Shown in pieces: positions 33,890-43,026 of a DNA stretch of 64,000 bases (within the stretch, counting starts at the first letter, position 1; each line of letters begins with the position of its first letter). Origin of the DNA: Bryobacterales bacterium (lineage in GTDB: Bacteria; Acidobacteriota; Terriglobia; Bryobacterales; Bryobacteraceae). The notes below the pieces were generated by a model that was not told where the DNA came from, did no database searches, and was given only the letters and a program-made list of their open reading frames with translations. A program made the position numbers and the translations under genes. The stretch lies in NCBI GenBank assembly GCA_016789905.1, contig JAEUQC010000203.1:24432-88431 (forward strand), written 5' to 3'.

Positions 33890-36474
33890 AGGGGAGACTC
33901 GTGATCGTGAATCATCTGGCGTTCGTTGTTGTCGTGGTGGCTAAGGAGCCGCTTGGATTGCGTGATGGCTTGGGCGGATTCATCGGCCTTGAAGCGTTGG
34001 AATAGCTTCTGCTCGCGGTCGGCGGCGGCCGCGTCGCCCAGGCCGCGGTAGGCGAGCATCAGCGTGTAATGGGCTTGCACGTCTTCGGGGTCGATGGCGA
34101 GCACGCGGCGGCCGGCTTCAACGCTCGCCTTGTAATCGCGGCGCAGAAACTGAATGCGGGCGATCTGATTCTGCGCAACGCGATCACGCGGGTACTGTTC
34201 CACGACCTTGCCGAGACTGGCTAGCGCGGCGTCGTAGTTGCCGTCGGCCTTCTGCGCCAGCGCCAGGAAGAAGTGGGCGCGGGCGAGCGTGGGCTGCATT
34301 TCGAGCGCCTTCTTCAGGTACGGTTTCGCGGCTTCCACTTCGCCCTCCTGAATGAGCGCGCGCGCAACGTTCACATAGCCATCCACGTATTCCGGCTCCG
34401 CGGCGATCACCTTTTGGAAGGCGTATTCGGCGCCCTTGATGTCGCCTTGCAGCAACATCCCTATGCCCCAATCGTTCCAGCGCTCGCGATCCGCTTTTTG
34501 CACAACGGGCTGCCAAACGGTGGGCTGCGCGCCAATGTTTAAGCGGGTTTTGGCTTCAGCCAGCGTGACGATGGGCAGCGTTGGCGTCTTCTCCGGAAAG
34601 GCGTTGTAGCTGAACTGCGTGTAGTAGTGGGAGAACTTGCGATGGTTCAGCTTCAGATGAAACTGAACTGGGCCTTTGGTGTCTTTGGGGATGCGGACCT
34701 TATAGTGAACCGTATCGGCGGCGCCCGGCGGGATCAGCCGAACATAGAGGCTGCTGCGGGCTTCGAAGGCGTTGCGCTTGTTGATGTGGCCGCCTTCGCC
34801 ATCGAGCAGATAGCTGCGGTAAAAATGCGCGCCGGGGTCCACCGCGCCCTTGCCGTTGTCCTCCACCTGGCCGCTCCAGAAAATCGTCTTCCCGGTGGCA
34901 TCGGTGCCGATAAGCTCGAGCCAGACATCAAAGGAATCGACGGTGCCGCCGGGGAAGAAGTGGCCTATTTTACGGGTGCGGACGACCGCGTCGAGACGAA
35001 TGGTATCACCTGGCTGGAACGTGACGGGCGCGCGATCGAGCGGCGCGGCGACGTCGTTCATTTCGCGGATCATGACTGGGCCGTGGGTGTCGGACTCTTC
35101 TCCGGTGGCGAATGTCGTGGAGAGTTTAGGAGCCGCTTCGCCGCCGGCGCGGATTTCCACCTTCGCGTCTTCACGAATAGGGGTGGCGGCGAAAAGATCA
35201 ACGGTGATGAAGCCGGACTTCAGAAACTTCTCGTTTTCGGCGAGTTGAACCTTGTCGTTATTGACGTGGGAAACAGCCGTATTGGCAGCGGCGAAGCGGT
35301 GGCTGTGAACCCTGCCCTCGCGATTGCCCGGATCATTGGAAGGCACGATGGGCATGTGGCAATCGGTGCAGGTTTGGCTCTTGGGCGGGTAGTAAAAACT
35401 GCGCGCGCCCTGGCCGCTGACGCCGCTGGCCTGCCAGTTGTCGTAGTCATTGAATCCGCGCTGCCATCGGTAGTTATTGACGGGAACGTCCAGGTGCACC
35501 TTGTGGCAGGTGGAGCAGAACTCGGAGCTGTCCTTGGTCATGAAGGGTTTCATGAAGGTTTTGCGGTGGGGCTCGGGGTCGAGATAAGTAAGGAAGTTGT
35601 CGAGAGCCCGGATGTAGCGATTGCGGCTGGATGCGAGTTCGTGAAGCGGCGGATACTCGATGGTGAAGCCGCCGTTGCCCATCGAAGAATCGACGTTGGA
35701 AATGGAATGGCAGGAGACGCAGCCCAGGCCGTTTTGCGCTTCCGGCGTGTCGATTTGTTCCTTGATTGGTTTGTCAAAACGGCCATTGAAGAAGACCGCG
35801 TGATCGTGGCAGCCAGCGCACCATTTGGTGGGTTTGGTGCCCACGGCGTCCTGCATGTGTTCAATGGACTTGCGGTAGAACTGGTTGTTGAAACTGGCGA
35901 AGTGGTGGACGGAGGAGTTCCACTGTTCGTAGGCGTCCTTGTGGCATTCGCCGCAAAGCTTGGAATCCATGAAAAAGTCCGACGGGATGGTGCCCCCGAC
36001 GTTGGTGCGAGCACTCGACGGCCAGAAGGGGCTTTTCGGGCCTTCGCCCTCCTCTTCCATGGTGACGGGGATAACGGTGGGGTTCACAATGCGGGCTTCG
36101 TGTTGCGGGCGAAAGGCGAGGCCAACGCCGGCAACAACAAGAACCAGCGTCACCGTGCGGAGCCGCGGATGGCGCATACCGATTAACAGAGCGACGAGAA
36201 CGCCGGCGGCGATGTGGGCCCAGAGGACCTTCTGATTCGGCAGCACGGCACCATTCCAGGTAAGGAAGGCTCCGGTGCAGAAGACGGCCAGCGGGAGCAG
36301 CAGATGAGGCCGGGGCAGCAGCGGAAGACCGAGCAGGAACAGCACAACGCCCAGCGCCACATGGAGCAGTACGTTGCCCATGTAGAAAATCGTTGGTTCA
36401 GCGAAGGCGCCGATATAAGCCGAGTTGGCCACCAGGGCAACGAAGAGAATCGCGGCCAGTTTGCGGAGTGTCAT
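33886..36474 (-). CDS. Membrane-anchored five-haem cytochrome c with TPR tail
   Basis: The 862-residue protein starts at ATG 36474. Four or five hydrophobic helices occupy residues 1-120 (LLHVALGVVLFLLGLPLL, VLWAHIAAGVLVALLIGM). A periplasmic region with five CxxCH haem motifs follows (CGECH, CAGCH, CVSCH, CSTCH, CTDCH), in the style of cytochrome c554-like multihaem proteins. A beta-rich section comes next, and five or so TPR repeats end the protein (about 690-850). Membrane electron transfer plus a protein-binding tail is the likely role. It overlaps both neighbours by 4 nt. The combination of helices, haems and TPRs in one chain is uncommon. Confidence 0.87.
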   Translation of the reverse strand: MTLRKLAAILFVALVANSAYIGAFAEPTIFYMGNVLLHVALGVVLFLLGLPLLPRPHLLLPLAVFCTGAFLTWNGAVLPNQKVLWAHIAAGVLVALLIGMRHPRLRTVTLVLVVAGVGLAFRPQHEARIVNPTVIPVTMEEEGEGPKSPFWPSSARTNVGGTIPSDFFMDSKLCGECHKDAYEQWNSSVHHFASFNNQFYRKSIEHMQDAVGTKPTKWCAGCHDHAVFFNGRFDKPIKEQIDTPEAQNGLGCVSCHSISNVDSSMGNGGFTIEYPPLHELASSRNRYIRALDNFLTYLDPEPHRKTFMKPFMTKDSSEFCSTCHKVHLDVPVNNYRWQRGFNDYDNWQASGVSGQGARSFYYPPKSQTCTDCHMPIVPSNDPGNREGRVHSHRFAAANTAVSHVNNDKVQLAENEKFLKSGFITVDLFAATPIREDAKVEIRAGGEAAPKLSTTFATGEESDTHGPVMIREMNDVAAPLDRAPVTFQPGDTIRLDAVVRTRKIGHFFPGGTVDSFDVWLELIGTDATGKTIFWSGQVEDNGKGAVDPGAHFYRSYLLDGEGGHINKRNAFEARSSLYVRLIPPGAADTVHYKVRIPKDTKGPVQFHLKLNHRKFSHYYTQFSYNAFPEKTPTLPIVTLAEAKTRLNIGAQPTVWQPVVQKADRERWNDWGIGMLLQGDIKGAEYAFQKVIAAEPEYVDGYVNVARALIQEGEVEAAKPYLKKALEMQPTLARAHFFLALAQKADGNYDAALASLGKVVEQYPRDRVAQNQIARIQFLRRDYKASVEAGRRVLAIDPEDVQAHYTLMLAYRGLGDAAAADREQKLFQRFKADESAQAITQSKRLLSHHDNNERQMIHDHESPL

Positions 36475-39332
36475 CGCTGGGAAACCAGGGGACGAATCAG
36501 GCGCAAGGCGGGACGGGTGTTGTACTGCCCGATCCAATCACCGCCGGGATGCGGTTCGGTGGCCGGATACGGATAGCGTGACATGCGATGGTGCGGCAAC
36601 GGTTCAACGGTTTGGGAGTGCATGGTGTTGGGGTCCCGATCCTTGGCCCAGCCGTCGACCTTCAAAAGAAAACTGCGTTGTTGGCCGGCGGGCACGGGCG
36701 GCAGGGCGGCGTTGAAACGAAGAGACAATTCGTCTCCGCTGCCCATGATGGCAAGACGGTCATCTACTATAGCAACCAGTTCGCGGACGCTGCCATAGTA
36801 TGAATACATACCCGGGGTGGGGTTCCATAGCGACGTGGAAGAGACGCGCGTGTAGTGGAATTTTTCGGGCTGCTGGCGAGCAGGATCGATGGTGACCGCG
36901 CTGAAGCCGCGAAAATGGAGATCAGCGCTTTCCAGCTTCGCCGCGTGGATTTTGTGGGCGGGCATGGCAGTATCGGGCGTGAGAAATACATCGGTCCAAT
37001 GAACGTCCAGATTGGTGACGATCCGCAGCTTGCCCGAAGTTAGGTTCGAAAGCGGAACGACAATCGACTTCGGCTTGCCGGCGGGCAGTCCCATGTCTTC
37101 GACGATGGTGCGCCATTGGCCGGAGGCGTCTTGCGCTTCCAACCGCGGGAACTGGAGCTGCTGATTCTTCGTCTGCGCGGCTTGAAGGAATGTGGAGCCG
37201 TCCGCCCAATCCACCCAGCCGGTGAGCACCAGCAGCGCTTCCCGCGGCACGTTGGGGCCGAAATCCAAGACGTTGCTCTGGCGTTTGGGCGTGAGCTTAT
37301 TGGTGACGCCGTACAGCCGGAATTCGGGGAACGGCGGGGCCTTGAATTTGTCGTTGACGTAGAGCGCTTGGCCGGCCGCGTGATCCACGGCGAGCAATTG
37401 CACTTCGTCTAGATAAGCGACTTCGGCCAGTTCCTCGGTTATGCGGATTTCGTACTGACCGTCTTTGGCGGCGAGTGCGCTGGCGGGGATCTGGATGTAC
37501 TCATCGTGATCGGTGGGGAAGTATTGACCATCGCCGGAGGAGGCGCCAAGGGGGGCGACGCCCAGCACGTCGGTGATGTATTGGAACTCGCGGCCATTCC
37601 ACGTCCAGATATGCGGGCAGGAGCCGGAGAGACGTTGTGCCTCCTTGTAAAAATAGGCCTTGCGGGCAGGCTGGCGAACCTCGTTCTGAATAAGCCCATT
37701 GGGCCAGGTGATGCGAACGGTGTCGGCCTGGGCGTGCGGTCCAAGCGCGAAGGTCAAGGGCGCGCCGAGGTAGAAACGCTTCTGGTAGAGCCGCCCGGCC
37801 TTCACTTCCACTTCCGCGCCAATGGCGAGTTTGGCACTCTTGACGCCTTCGAGTTGAACGTTGATCCAGTTGGCCGTAGCAGTGGTGTTGCGACGGCGGA
37901 GGAGCGCGCCATTCGCGTCAAGAGTCCACAGGTCGACGCGGCCGTCGCCGTCAAAATCAGCGGCGGCGGCGGTCTCGGTGATCGGTTCCAGAATGCCATC
38001 GCCGTTCAGATCCGCCGCGGTGTGGAAGGGGCCGTGAACGTCGTAAATGCCTCGGTTCTTCAGGTCAAAGGCGGGGGTGAGCGGCGCGCGTTGGGCGGGT
38101 TGCGGTTTGTACTGTCCGCCGAGTTGATCGCGATAAAGAATGGTCTCGCCGTTGGCGTAGGCGATGGCGATGTCGAGCGCTTTGGAATCGGGTTCCACGC
38201 GCAGCAGCGTGGCGCGGATGGCGCTATTGGCGGCGAAGGGAAATGGCTGCGGATTGAAGCCGTTGTCGCCTTCGTTGCGGAGGAGCTTCGAGCGTTCGCC
38301 AAGCAGTAGCAGGTCATGGTCGTTGTCGTGATCGTAGTCGAGCCAAAGCGCGCTGGAATAGACGCCCTTCTCGATGGTTTGGGGGGCGCCGAAGCCGTTG
38401 GCGGTGGCAATGTGGAGCGTGACGCCTGTGGGAGTGAGAACGGCGATGTCGGTAAGGCCGTCGTTGTTCGGATCGCCGGCGGCGGCACTATAGGCGGGCG
38501 GCGCAACGCTCCAGCGGACGGCCCCGCTGTTTTGGACGATAGCGACGCCGTTCTTCGACGCGGCAAGAACGCCGTCGCGGATTGGAGTAAGTTGAGCGGT
38601 CGCGGCGTCTAGCGTGTACGCGACCGTCGTGTTCGCAAACGTGGCCTTCACCTGCGACGGCGCGGCAACGGGTTCGGGTTCGTCGAGAATCTCCGAGAAC
38701 CACGACCATTCAAGGTCTTCCGGGATCGGGTCACCTTCGCGGTCCTTCTTCAGGCGTTGGAAAATTTCGAGTTCCGCGCGGGCCTCGTCGGGCTTGCCGG
38801 ATTGGCGGTACAGATTGAAGAGTTGAAAGTGAGGGCCGAACAGGCGTGGGTCCAGCGAAATGGTTTGCCGAAAAGCAGCGATGGCGCCGGCGGCATCGCC
38901 CGATTGTTTGAGAAGGACTCCGAGGTTGTAGTGGCCGGGAGGGTCCGCCGGTGCGAGTTGAACAAATCGGCGAATCTGAGCAAGGGCCTTTTCGGTCTCG
39001 CCAAACTTCTTCCACTGAATGCCCAGGTTGAACCAGGTGTGCGGGAGAGCGGGGCTCTGCTTTTGAACACGTTCAAGTTCAGCCATTCCTTCGCGCGTGG
39101 AGCCGGCACGCAGAAGCGCGAGACCGTAGTTCAAACGGTCCTTCGGTTCGGTTGGATTCAGGGTGACGGCTTTAGCGAACTCGGCGACAGACTCGCGGTG
39201 CGTAGTGGGGTTTTCGTAAAAGGCTTTGCCAAGGTTTCGAATGGCGTGGATGCGTTCGGCGTTGGCAGCTGGCTGCTGCGCCAGAAGGAGCACACCGGCG
39301 ATGGCAAAAATAAGGCGCGAATACATGGCCAT
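36471..39332 (-). CDS. TPR / FG-GAP / ASPIC-UnbV exported protein, first gene of the operon
   Basis: The 953-residue protein has a signal peptide (LIFAIAGVLLLAQQPAAN), four or five TPR repeats (about 30-190), an FG-GAP-like propeller section (NNDGLTDIAVLT, FDGDGRVDLWTLD), an ASPIC/UnbV domain at about 480-560 (ITWPNGLIQNEVRQ) and a roughly 390-residue C-terminal module (CPHIWTWNGREFQYITDVLG, YFPTDHDEYIQIPA) that I recall beside ASPIC domains in acidobacteria. ATG 39332 or 39326 may be used; TACAAT lies 7 nt before 39332. It leads the four-gene operon, overlapping the cytochrome gene by 4 nt. Confidence 0.85.
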   Translation of the reverse strand: MAMYSRLIFAIAGVLLLAQQPAANAERIHAIRNLGKAFYENPTTHRESVAEFAKAVTLNPTEPKDRLNYGLALLRAGSTREGMAELERVQKQSPALPHTWFNLGIQWKKFGETEKALAQIRRFVQLAPADPPGHYNLGVLLKQSGDAAGAIAAFRQTISLDPRLFGPHFQLFNLYRQSGKPDEARAELEIFQRLKKDREGDPIPEDLEWSWFSEILDEPEPVAAPSQVKATFANTTVAYTLDAATAQLTPIRDGVLAASKNGVAIVQNSGAVRWSVAPPAYSAAAGDPNNDGLTDIAVLTPTGVTLHIATANGFGAPQTIEKGVYSSALWLDYDHDNDHDLLLLGERSKLLRNEGDNGFNPQPFPFAANSAIRATLLRVEPDSKALDIAIAYANGETILYRDQLGGQYKPQPAQRAPLTPAFDLKNRGIYDVHGPFHTAADLNGDGILEPITETAAAADFDGDGRVDLWTLDANGALLRRRNTTATANWINVQLEGVKSAKLAIGAEVEVKAGRLYQKRFYLGAPLTFALGPHAQADTVRITWPNGLIQNEVRQPARKAYFYKEAQRLSGSCPHIWTWNGREFQYITDVLGVAPLGASSGDGQYFPTDHDEYIQIPASALAAKDGQYEIRITEELAEVAYLDEVQLLAVDHAAGQALYVNDKFKAPPFPEFRLYGVTNKLTPKRQSNVLDFGPNVPREALLVLTGWVDWADGSTFLQAAQTKNQQLQFPRLEAQDASGQWRTIVEDMGLPAGKPKSIVVPLSNLTSGKLRIVTNLDVHWTDVFLTPDTAMPAHKIHAAKLESADLHFRGFSAVTIDPARQQPEKFHYTRVSSTSLWNPTPGMYSYYGSVRELVAIVDDRLAIMGSGDELSLRFNAALPPVPAGQQRSFLLKVDGWAKDRDPNTMHSQTVEPLPHHRMSRYPYPATEPHPGGDWIGQYNTRPALRLIRPLVSQR

Positions 39333-39339
39333 GGAATGG

Positions 39340-39345
39340 ATTGTA
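39340..39345 (-). promoter_or_regulatory. -10 of the four-gene operon, leaderless context
   Basis: On the minus strand TACAAT (5/6 consensus) ends 7 nt before ATG 39332. Confidence 0.5.
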
Positions 39346-39379
39346 CCCGCGCCCGATGGGTTAGAGAAAATTGCCGGCG

Positions 39380-41455
39380 TTAGCGCGCGGACAACATCAC
39401 GGTGTTCGAGGCAAGACTATTAATGCGGAGAACGACCGGCGCGCTGCCTGGGGCAACGTTGGCCGGCATCTGAAAGAGCGTCAGGTAGAAGCCCGGAAAA
39501 CCGGGGATGGTGGTGCTGCCGGTGACCGTTGCGTTCTGGCCGCCGACGGTAAGCGAGACGGCCTGTGTCACCGGGTTGGCGGCTTGCGGAATCTCACCGG
39601 TGGCGAGCGCGGGGGTGGTTTGTCCAAGGCCGGTGGAGATGATCGCCAGCGCCTCACCCGCGCGCGCCGGGGCGGCCGCGGTGACAAGTTCAAAGGCCGC
39701 AACCCGAATGACGATGGCCCCATCGGCGTTGAAGAAAAGCGCCGGGGCCTGCGCGGCCACAGTCACCTGGCGCGGGCTGGAGGTGCCGTTCGCCGTCTTC
39801 ACGACAACCGGATGCTGGCCCGCCGGCGCGTCCACGGGAACCTGGGCCACGATGTAAGTGGACGGGTTGTTCCGCGGTTCAACGCCAACGGCCACGATCG
39901 GCGCGGCAATGCCTCCTATCGTGACGCTGGTGCCGTTCACGGCGCTGGGAAGCACAAGGCCTTCCAGGCCGCCGAGGTTGGAGCCAACTTTCACGAGGTC
40001 GCTGCCAAAGATAGTGAACTGGCCCGCTGGCGCGACGTTACGGACATTGACATCGCTAACGGCGCTGATGACCTCGGTGATCACCGGGGTGCGCGTGTTT
40101 TCAACACCCATTTGGGCACGGACCGCGCCTCCGGCGTTCACCGCCGTGTGGAGGTTGATGTAGTGATTCTCCGGATTGGTGAGCAAGGAGTTGAGCGAAG
40201 CAAGCGCCTGACCGCCAGAGATGTTCACCGAGCGCCAGAAGTTGCCGAAACCAGTGGCGCTATCAGTCGCGGTGAGTCCGCTGTTGATGGTAACGCCACC
40301 GTTGGCGCCCGCCTTGCCATCGTGAATATGCAGACCGGTGAATCGGGTTTCGCCCGGGAATCGGGTGTTCACGTCAAAGGTGAAGGAGGCGGCGGTAACG
40401 GCGCCGGCCTGGTCGCGGAGAGCCGAGATCCACACGTTGCCAACAGCCGTTGCATCGAGGCCCGTGATGGCGGGGACTTCGTTCGCGGGCGACATGGAGA
40501 ACGGCATGCGAACGGTTTCCGTGCGCTGCATCTGCGAGCGCATCACGCCGCCCGGGTAACGCGTGCTGTGGATGTTGATGTAGTAGTTCTCGGGCACGTC
40601 GAAGAGCCCCTCCAGCGCACCAACAGCGGGCGTACCTGCGGGTACTTCCACCCGCCGTGTGATGTTGCCGCTGCCGCTGGCGGCGGAGTCAACCGAGTTG
40701 GCGCCGGCGGCAATGCCGGTATTGATGAGAACCCCGCCGTTCACGGTGCGATTGCCGGTGTGGATGTGAAGGCCGGTGAAGGTCGTGGCTTCGGGCACGG
40801 AGTAATCAACACTGAACGTGGTGGCGCCGCCGATGTAGCGGTAGTTTTCCGCGTAGGCGCGTATGGCCTCCACGCTGCCCGTGGCGGTGCCGGCGAAATC
40901 GGTGATGGCCGGGATTTCGTTCTGCGGCCGCATACGGCCAATCAGCACCGACCGTTCGGCGCGATAGAGCTGGCCGCGAATGGCGCCGCCAGGATACGCC
41001 GTGGTGTGGAGGTTGGCGTAATAGCCGTTGGGATTTTCAAACATGCCGCGGAGGGCCGCCACACCGGCGGTGTCGGAAGCCAGGACCTGCGCCTGACGCT
41101 CAATTTGACCGCGGGCCGACGTGAGGACGAGGGAGTTGGCGCCTCCGGCAATTCCCGTATTGATAACGACCCCGGCGTTCACGCCGGCGGCGCCGTTGTG
41201 AACGTGCAATCCGGTAACGGTGGGTGTATCGGGAAAGTTGTGAAAAACCACGAAATCCACCGATCCGGAGACGATCTGGCCTTGGGCATTGCGCATGGCG
41301 TGCGCATAGAGCACCGCGGTGCCGGAGGCTTCGTAATTGGTAATGGCGGGGACTTCATTGGCGGGGGAGAGGGCGGCAACGAAGACGGCGGTTTCAGCGG
41401 ACTGGGCCCACGCGCTGGCGGTGAGCGCGCTGAGGACGAGCAGAGTTTTCATCAT
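39380..41455 (-). CDS. Triple-CHRD secreted protein with Solibacter C-terminal domain
   Basis: The 691-residue protein has a signal peptide (MKTLLVLSALTASAWAQS) and three CHRD (chordin) domains in tandem, beginning near residues 25, 170 and 310. Each opens with a SPANEVPAIT-like strand, contains GLHIHxG, and ends with YxNLHTxxYPGGxxRGQ. The last 240 residues are the TIGR03437-type Solibacter domain (VAPAGQFTIFGSDLV, IISTGLGQTTPALATGEIP). CHRD domains bind proteins in animals and are of unknown role in bacteria. It is monocistronic. An almost equally long open frame exists antisense but is a codon-bias shadow. Confidence 0.88.
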   Translation of the reverse strand: MMKTLLVLSALTASAWAQSAETAVFVAALSPANEVPAITNYEASGTAVLYAHAMRNAQGQIVSGSVDFVVFHNFPDTPTVTGLHVHNGAAGVNAGVVINTGIAGGANSLVLTSARGQIERQAQVLASDTAGVAALRGMFENPNGYYANLHTTAYPGGAIRGQLYRAERSVLIGRMRPQNEIPAITDFAGTATGSVEAIRAYAENYRYIGGATTFSVDYSVPEATTFTGLHIHTGNRTVNGGVLINTGIAAGANSVDSAASGSGNITRRVEVPAGTPAVGALEGLFDVPENYYINIHSTRYPGGVMRSQMQRTETVRMPFSMSPANEVPAITGLDATAVGNVWISALRDQAGAVTAASFTFDVNTRFPGETRFTGLHIHDGKAGANGGVTINSGLTATDSATGFGNFWRSVNISGGQALASLNSLLTNPENHYINLHTAVNAGGAVRAQMGVENTRTPVITEVISAVSDVNVRNVAPAGQFTIFGSDLVKVGSNLGGLEGLVLPSAVNGTSVTIGGIAAPIVAVGVEPRNNPSTYIVAQVPVDAPAGQHPVVVKTANGTSSPRQVTVAAQAPALFFNADGAIVIRVAAFELVTAAAPARAGEALAIISTGLGQTTPALATGEIPQAANPVTQAVSLTVGGQNATVTGSTTIPGFPGFYLTLFQMPANVAPGSAPVVLRINSLASNTVMLSAR

Positions 41456-41524
41456 TTTGGTTTATTTCCCTGCTTGTAACCATACGGCATTCCGGTGCTC
41501 GCCGAGTATGGGCCCAGTGCTGAT

Positions 41525-43003
41525 TTAACAAGTGGTTCGCGCCTTATTAACAGCGCGCTGCCATCCGGACCAGAGGGCGTCGCGCGTCCCCGCGGGCATG
41601 GACGGTTCAAAACGCCGTTCGGCGCGCCAGAACGACTGCACTTCGGCAACCGATTTCCAATAGCCCGTGGCGAGACCAGCCAGGAACGCCGCGCCGAGTG
41701 CGGTGGTTTCAGGGTCAGCCGGGCGAACAACCGGGCGATCAAGAATATCCGCCTGAAACTGCATGAGGAAGTTATTGGCGGCCGCGCCGCCATCCACGCG
41801 CAGTTCGGCCAGCCGCGTGCCGCTATCAGCTTCCATGGCTTGAATGAGTTCGCGTGTCTGATAGGCCATCGATTCCAGCGTGGCGCGGACGATCTCCGCG
41901 CGCCCGGCGCCAAGGGTAAGACCGGTGATTTCGGCTCTCGCTTCGGCGTCCCAGTGCGGCGCGCCAAGGCCGACGAAGGCCGGCACAACGTAGACTCCCC
42001 CGGTGTGCGGGATGGACTGGGCGATGGCTTCGGTTTCAGGAGCGGTCTCAATAATGCCGAGCTTATCCCGCAACCACTGCACAGCGGCGCCAGCCACAAA
42101 AATGGACCCCTCCACCGCGAACTGCGCCTGGGAGTTGGTTGAAGCCGCGCGCGTAGCCAGCAGGCGGTTCTCGGAAACGGGCTCTGCGTCACCCGCGTGC
42201 AATAGCGCAAAGCAGCCCGTGCCGTAGGTGTTTTTGGAAAGCCCCTTGGCGAAACACGCCTGCCCGGCAAGCGCGGCCTGCTGGTCGCCTGCAATGCCGG
42301 CGATGGGAACTTCGGCGCCAAAAACGCTTGCGTCCGTGTGGCCGATAACAGCCGAACTGGGCACGATCGAGGGGAGCATGGCGCGAGGCACATTCAGGAG
42401 AGCGAGCAGTTCATTGTCCCAATCGCCCGCAGCCAGATTCATGAGCATGGTGCGGGAAGCGTTGGTGGGGTCCGTGGCATGCACACGGCCAGCGGTGAGA
42501 TTCCAGATTAGCCACGTGTCGATATTGCCAAACAGCAGATCGCCATTTTCGGCCCGTGCCCGGGCGCCGGCAACGTTGTCGAGAATCCATTGGATCTTCG
42601 TTCCGGAAAAGTAAGCGTCAACAACGAGGCCGGAGCGACGTGTGATTTTGGCGGCGTGCGCGGCCAGTTCCCGGCAGCGCGCTGCGGTGCGGCGGCATTG
42701 CCAAACGATGGCTGGGGCAACCGGTTGGCCCGTGGCGCGATCCCAAACGACAGTCGTTTCCCGCTGGTTAGTGATGCCAACGGCCTGCACGTCACTAGGG
42801 CCAAGGCCGGCCAGGCCAAGAGCGTTACGGACAGCCGCCAACTGCGATTGCCAAATGAGCGATGCGTCCTGTTCCACCCAGCCGGGTTGGGGAAATGTGG
42901 AGACCGTGGGAACAGCCGCCAGACCGACACGGCGGGCCTCCCGGTCATACAATGCGGCGCGGGCGGAAGTAGTTCCTTCGTCGAGAGAGAGAATATAGGG
43001 CAT
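41525..43003 (-). CDS. glpK: Glycerol kinase
   Basis: The 492-residue protein fits the FGGY kinase family and GlpK in particular: ATP-site start LSLDEGTTSARAAL, WVEQDASLIW, GITNQRETTVVWDRATGQPV, SGTKIQWILDN, GDQQAALAGQACF with KNTYGTGCF, and RVDGGAAANNFLMQFQADIL. It phosphorylates glycerol to glycerol-3-phosphate with ATP in the cytoplasm. Length is normal. No GlpF or GlpD lies nearby. The start codon ATG 43003 is only 23 bp from the start of a divergent gene. A palindromic ATTATAAT between them probably serves both, and would give a nearly leaderless transcript. Confidence 0.95.
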   Translation of the reverse strand: MPYILSLDEGTTSARAALYDREARRVGLAAVPTVSTFPQPGWVEQDASLIWQSQLAAVRNALGLAGLGPSDVQAVGITNQRETTVVWDRATGQPVAPAIVWQCRRTAARCRELAAHAAKITRRSGLVVDAYFSGTKIQWILDNVAGARARAENGDLLFGNIDTWLIWNLTAGRVHATDPTNASRTMLMNLAAGDWDNELLALLNVPRAMLPSIVPSSAVIGHTDASVFGAEVPIAGIAGDQQAALAGQACFAKGLSKNTYGTGCFALLHAGDAEPVSENRLLATRAASTNSQAQFAVEGSIFVAGAAVQWLRDKLGIIETAPETEAIAQSIPHTGGVYVVPAFVGLGAPHWDAEARAEITGLTLGAGRAEIVRATLESMAYQTRELIQAMEADSGTRLAELRVDGGAAANNFLMQFQADILDRPVVRPADPETTALGAAFLAGLATGYWKSVAEVQSFWRAERRFEPSMPAGTRDALWSGWQRAVNKARTTC

Positions 43004-43010
43004 CGGGATG

Positions 43011-43018
43011 ATTATAAT
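43011..43018. promoter_or_regulatory. shared palindromic -10 for divergent glpK and 43027 gene
   Basis: ATTATAAT is its own reverse complement, so TATAAT can be read on both strands: plus 43013-43018 (8 nt before ATG 43027) and minus 43016-43011 (7 nt before ATG 43003). Both transcripts would begin at or within about 2 nt of their start codons. Confidence 0.65.
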
Positions 43019-43026
43019 GACGATAT

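Noticed and set aside
34627..36186. 519-codon plus-strand open frame
   Set aside because: Antisense to the five-haem cytochrome gene, where CxxCH and TPR motifs are on the other strand.
39371..41479. 702-codon open frame on the plus strand
   Set aside because: It is exactly antisense to the CHRD gene, is full of Gly/Arg/Val/Ala typical of a GC-rich antisense shadow, and has no domain. The minus-strand reading has a signal peptide and clear CHRD motifs.
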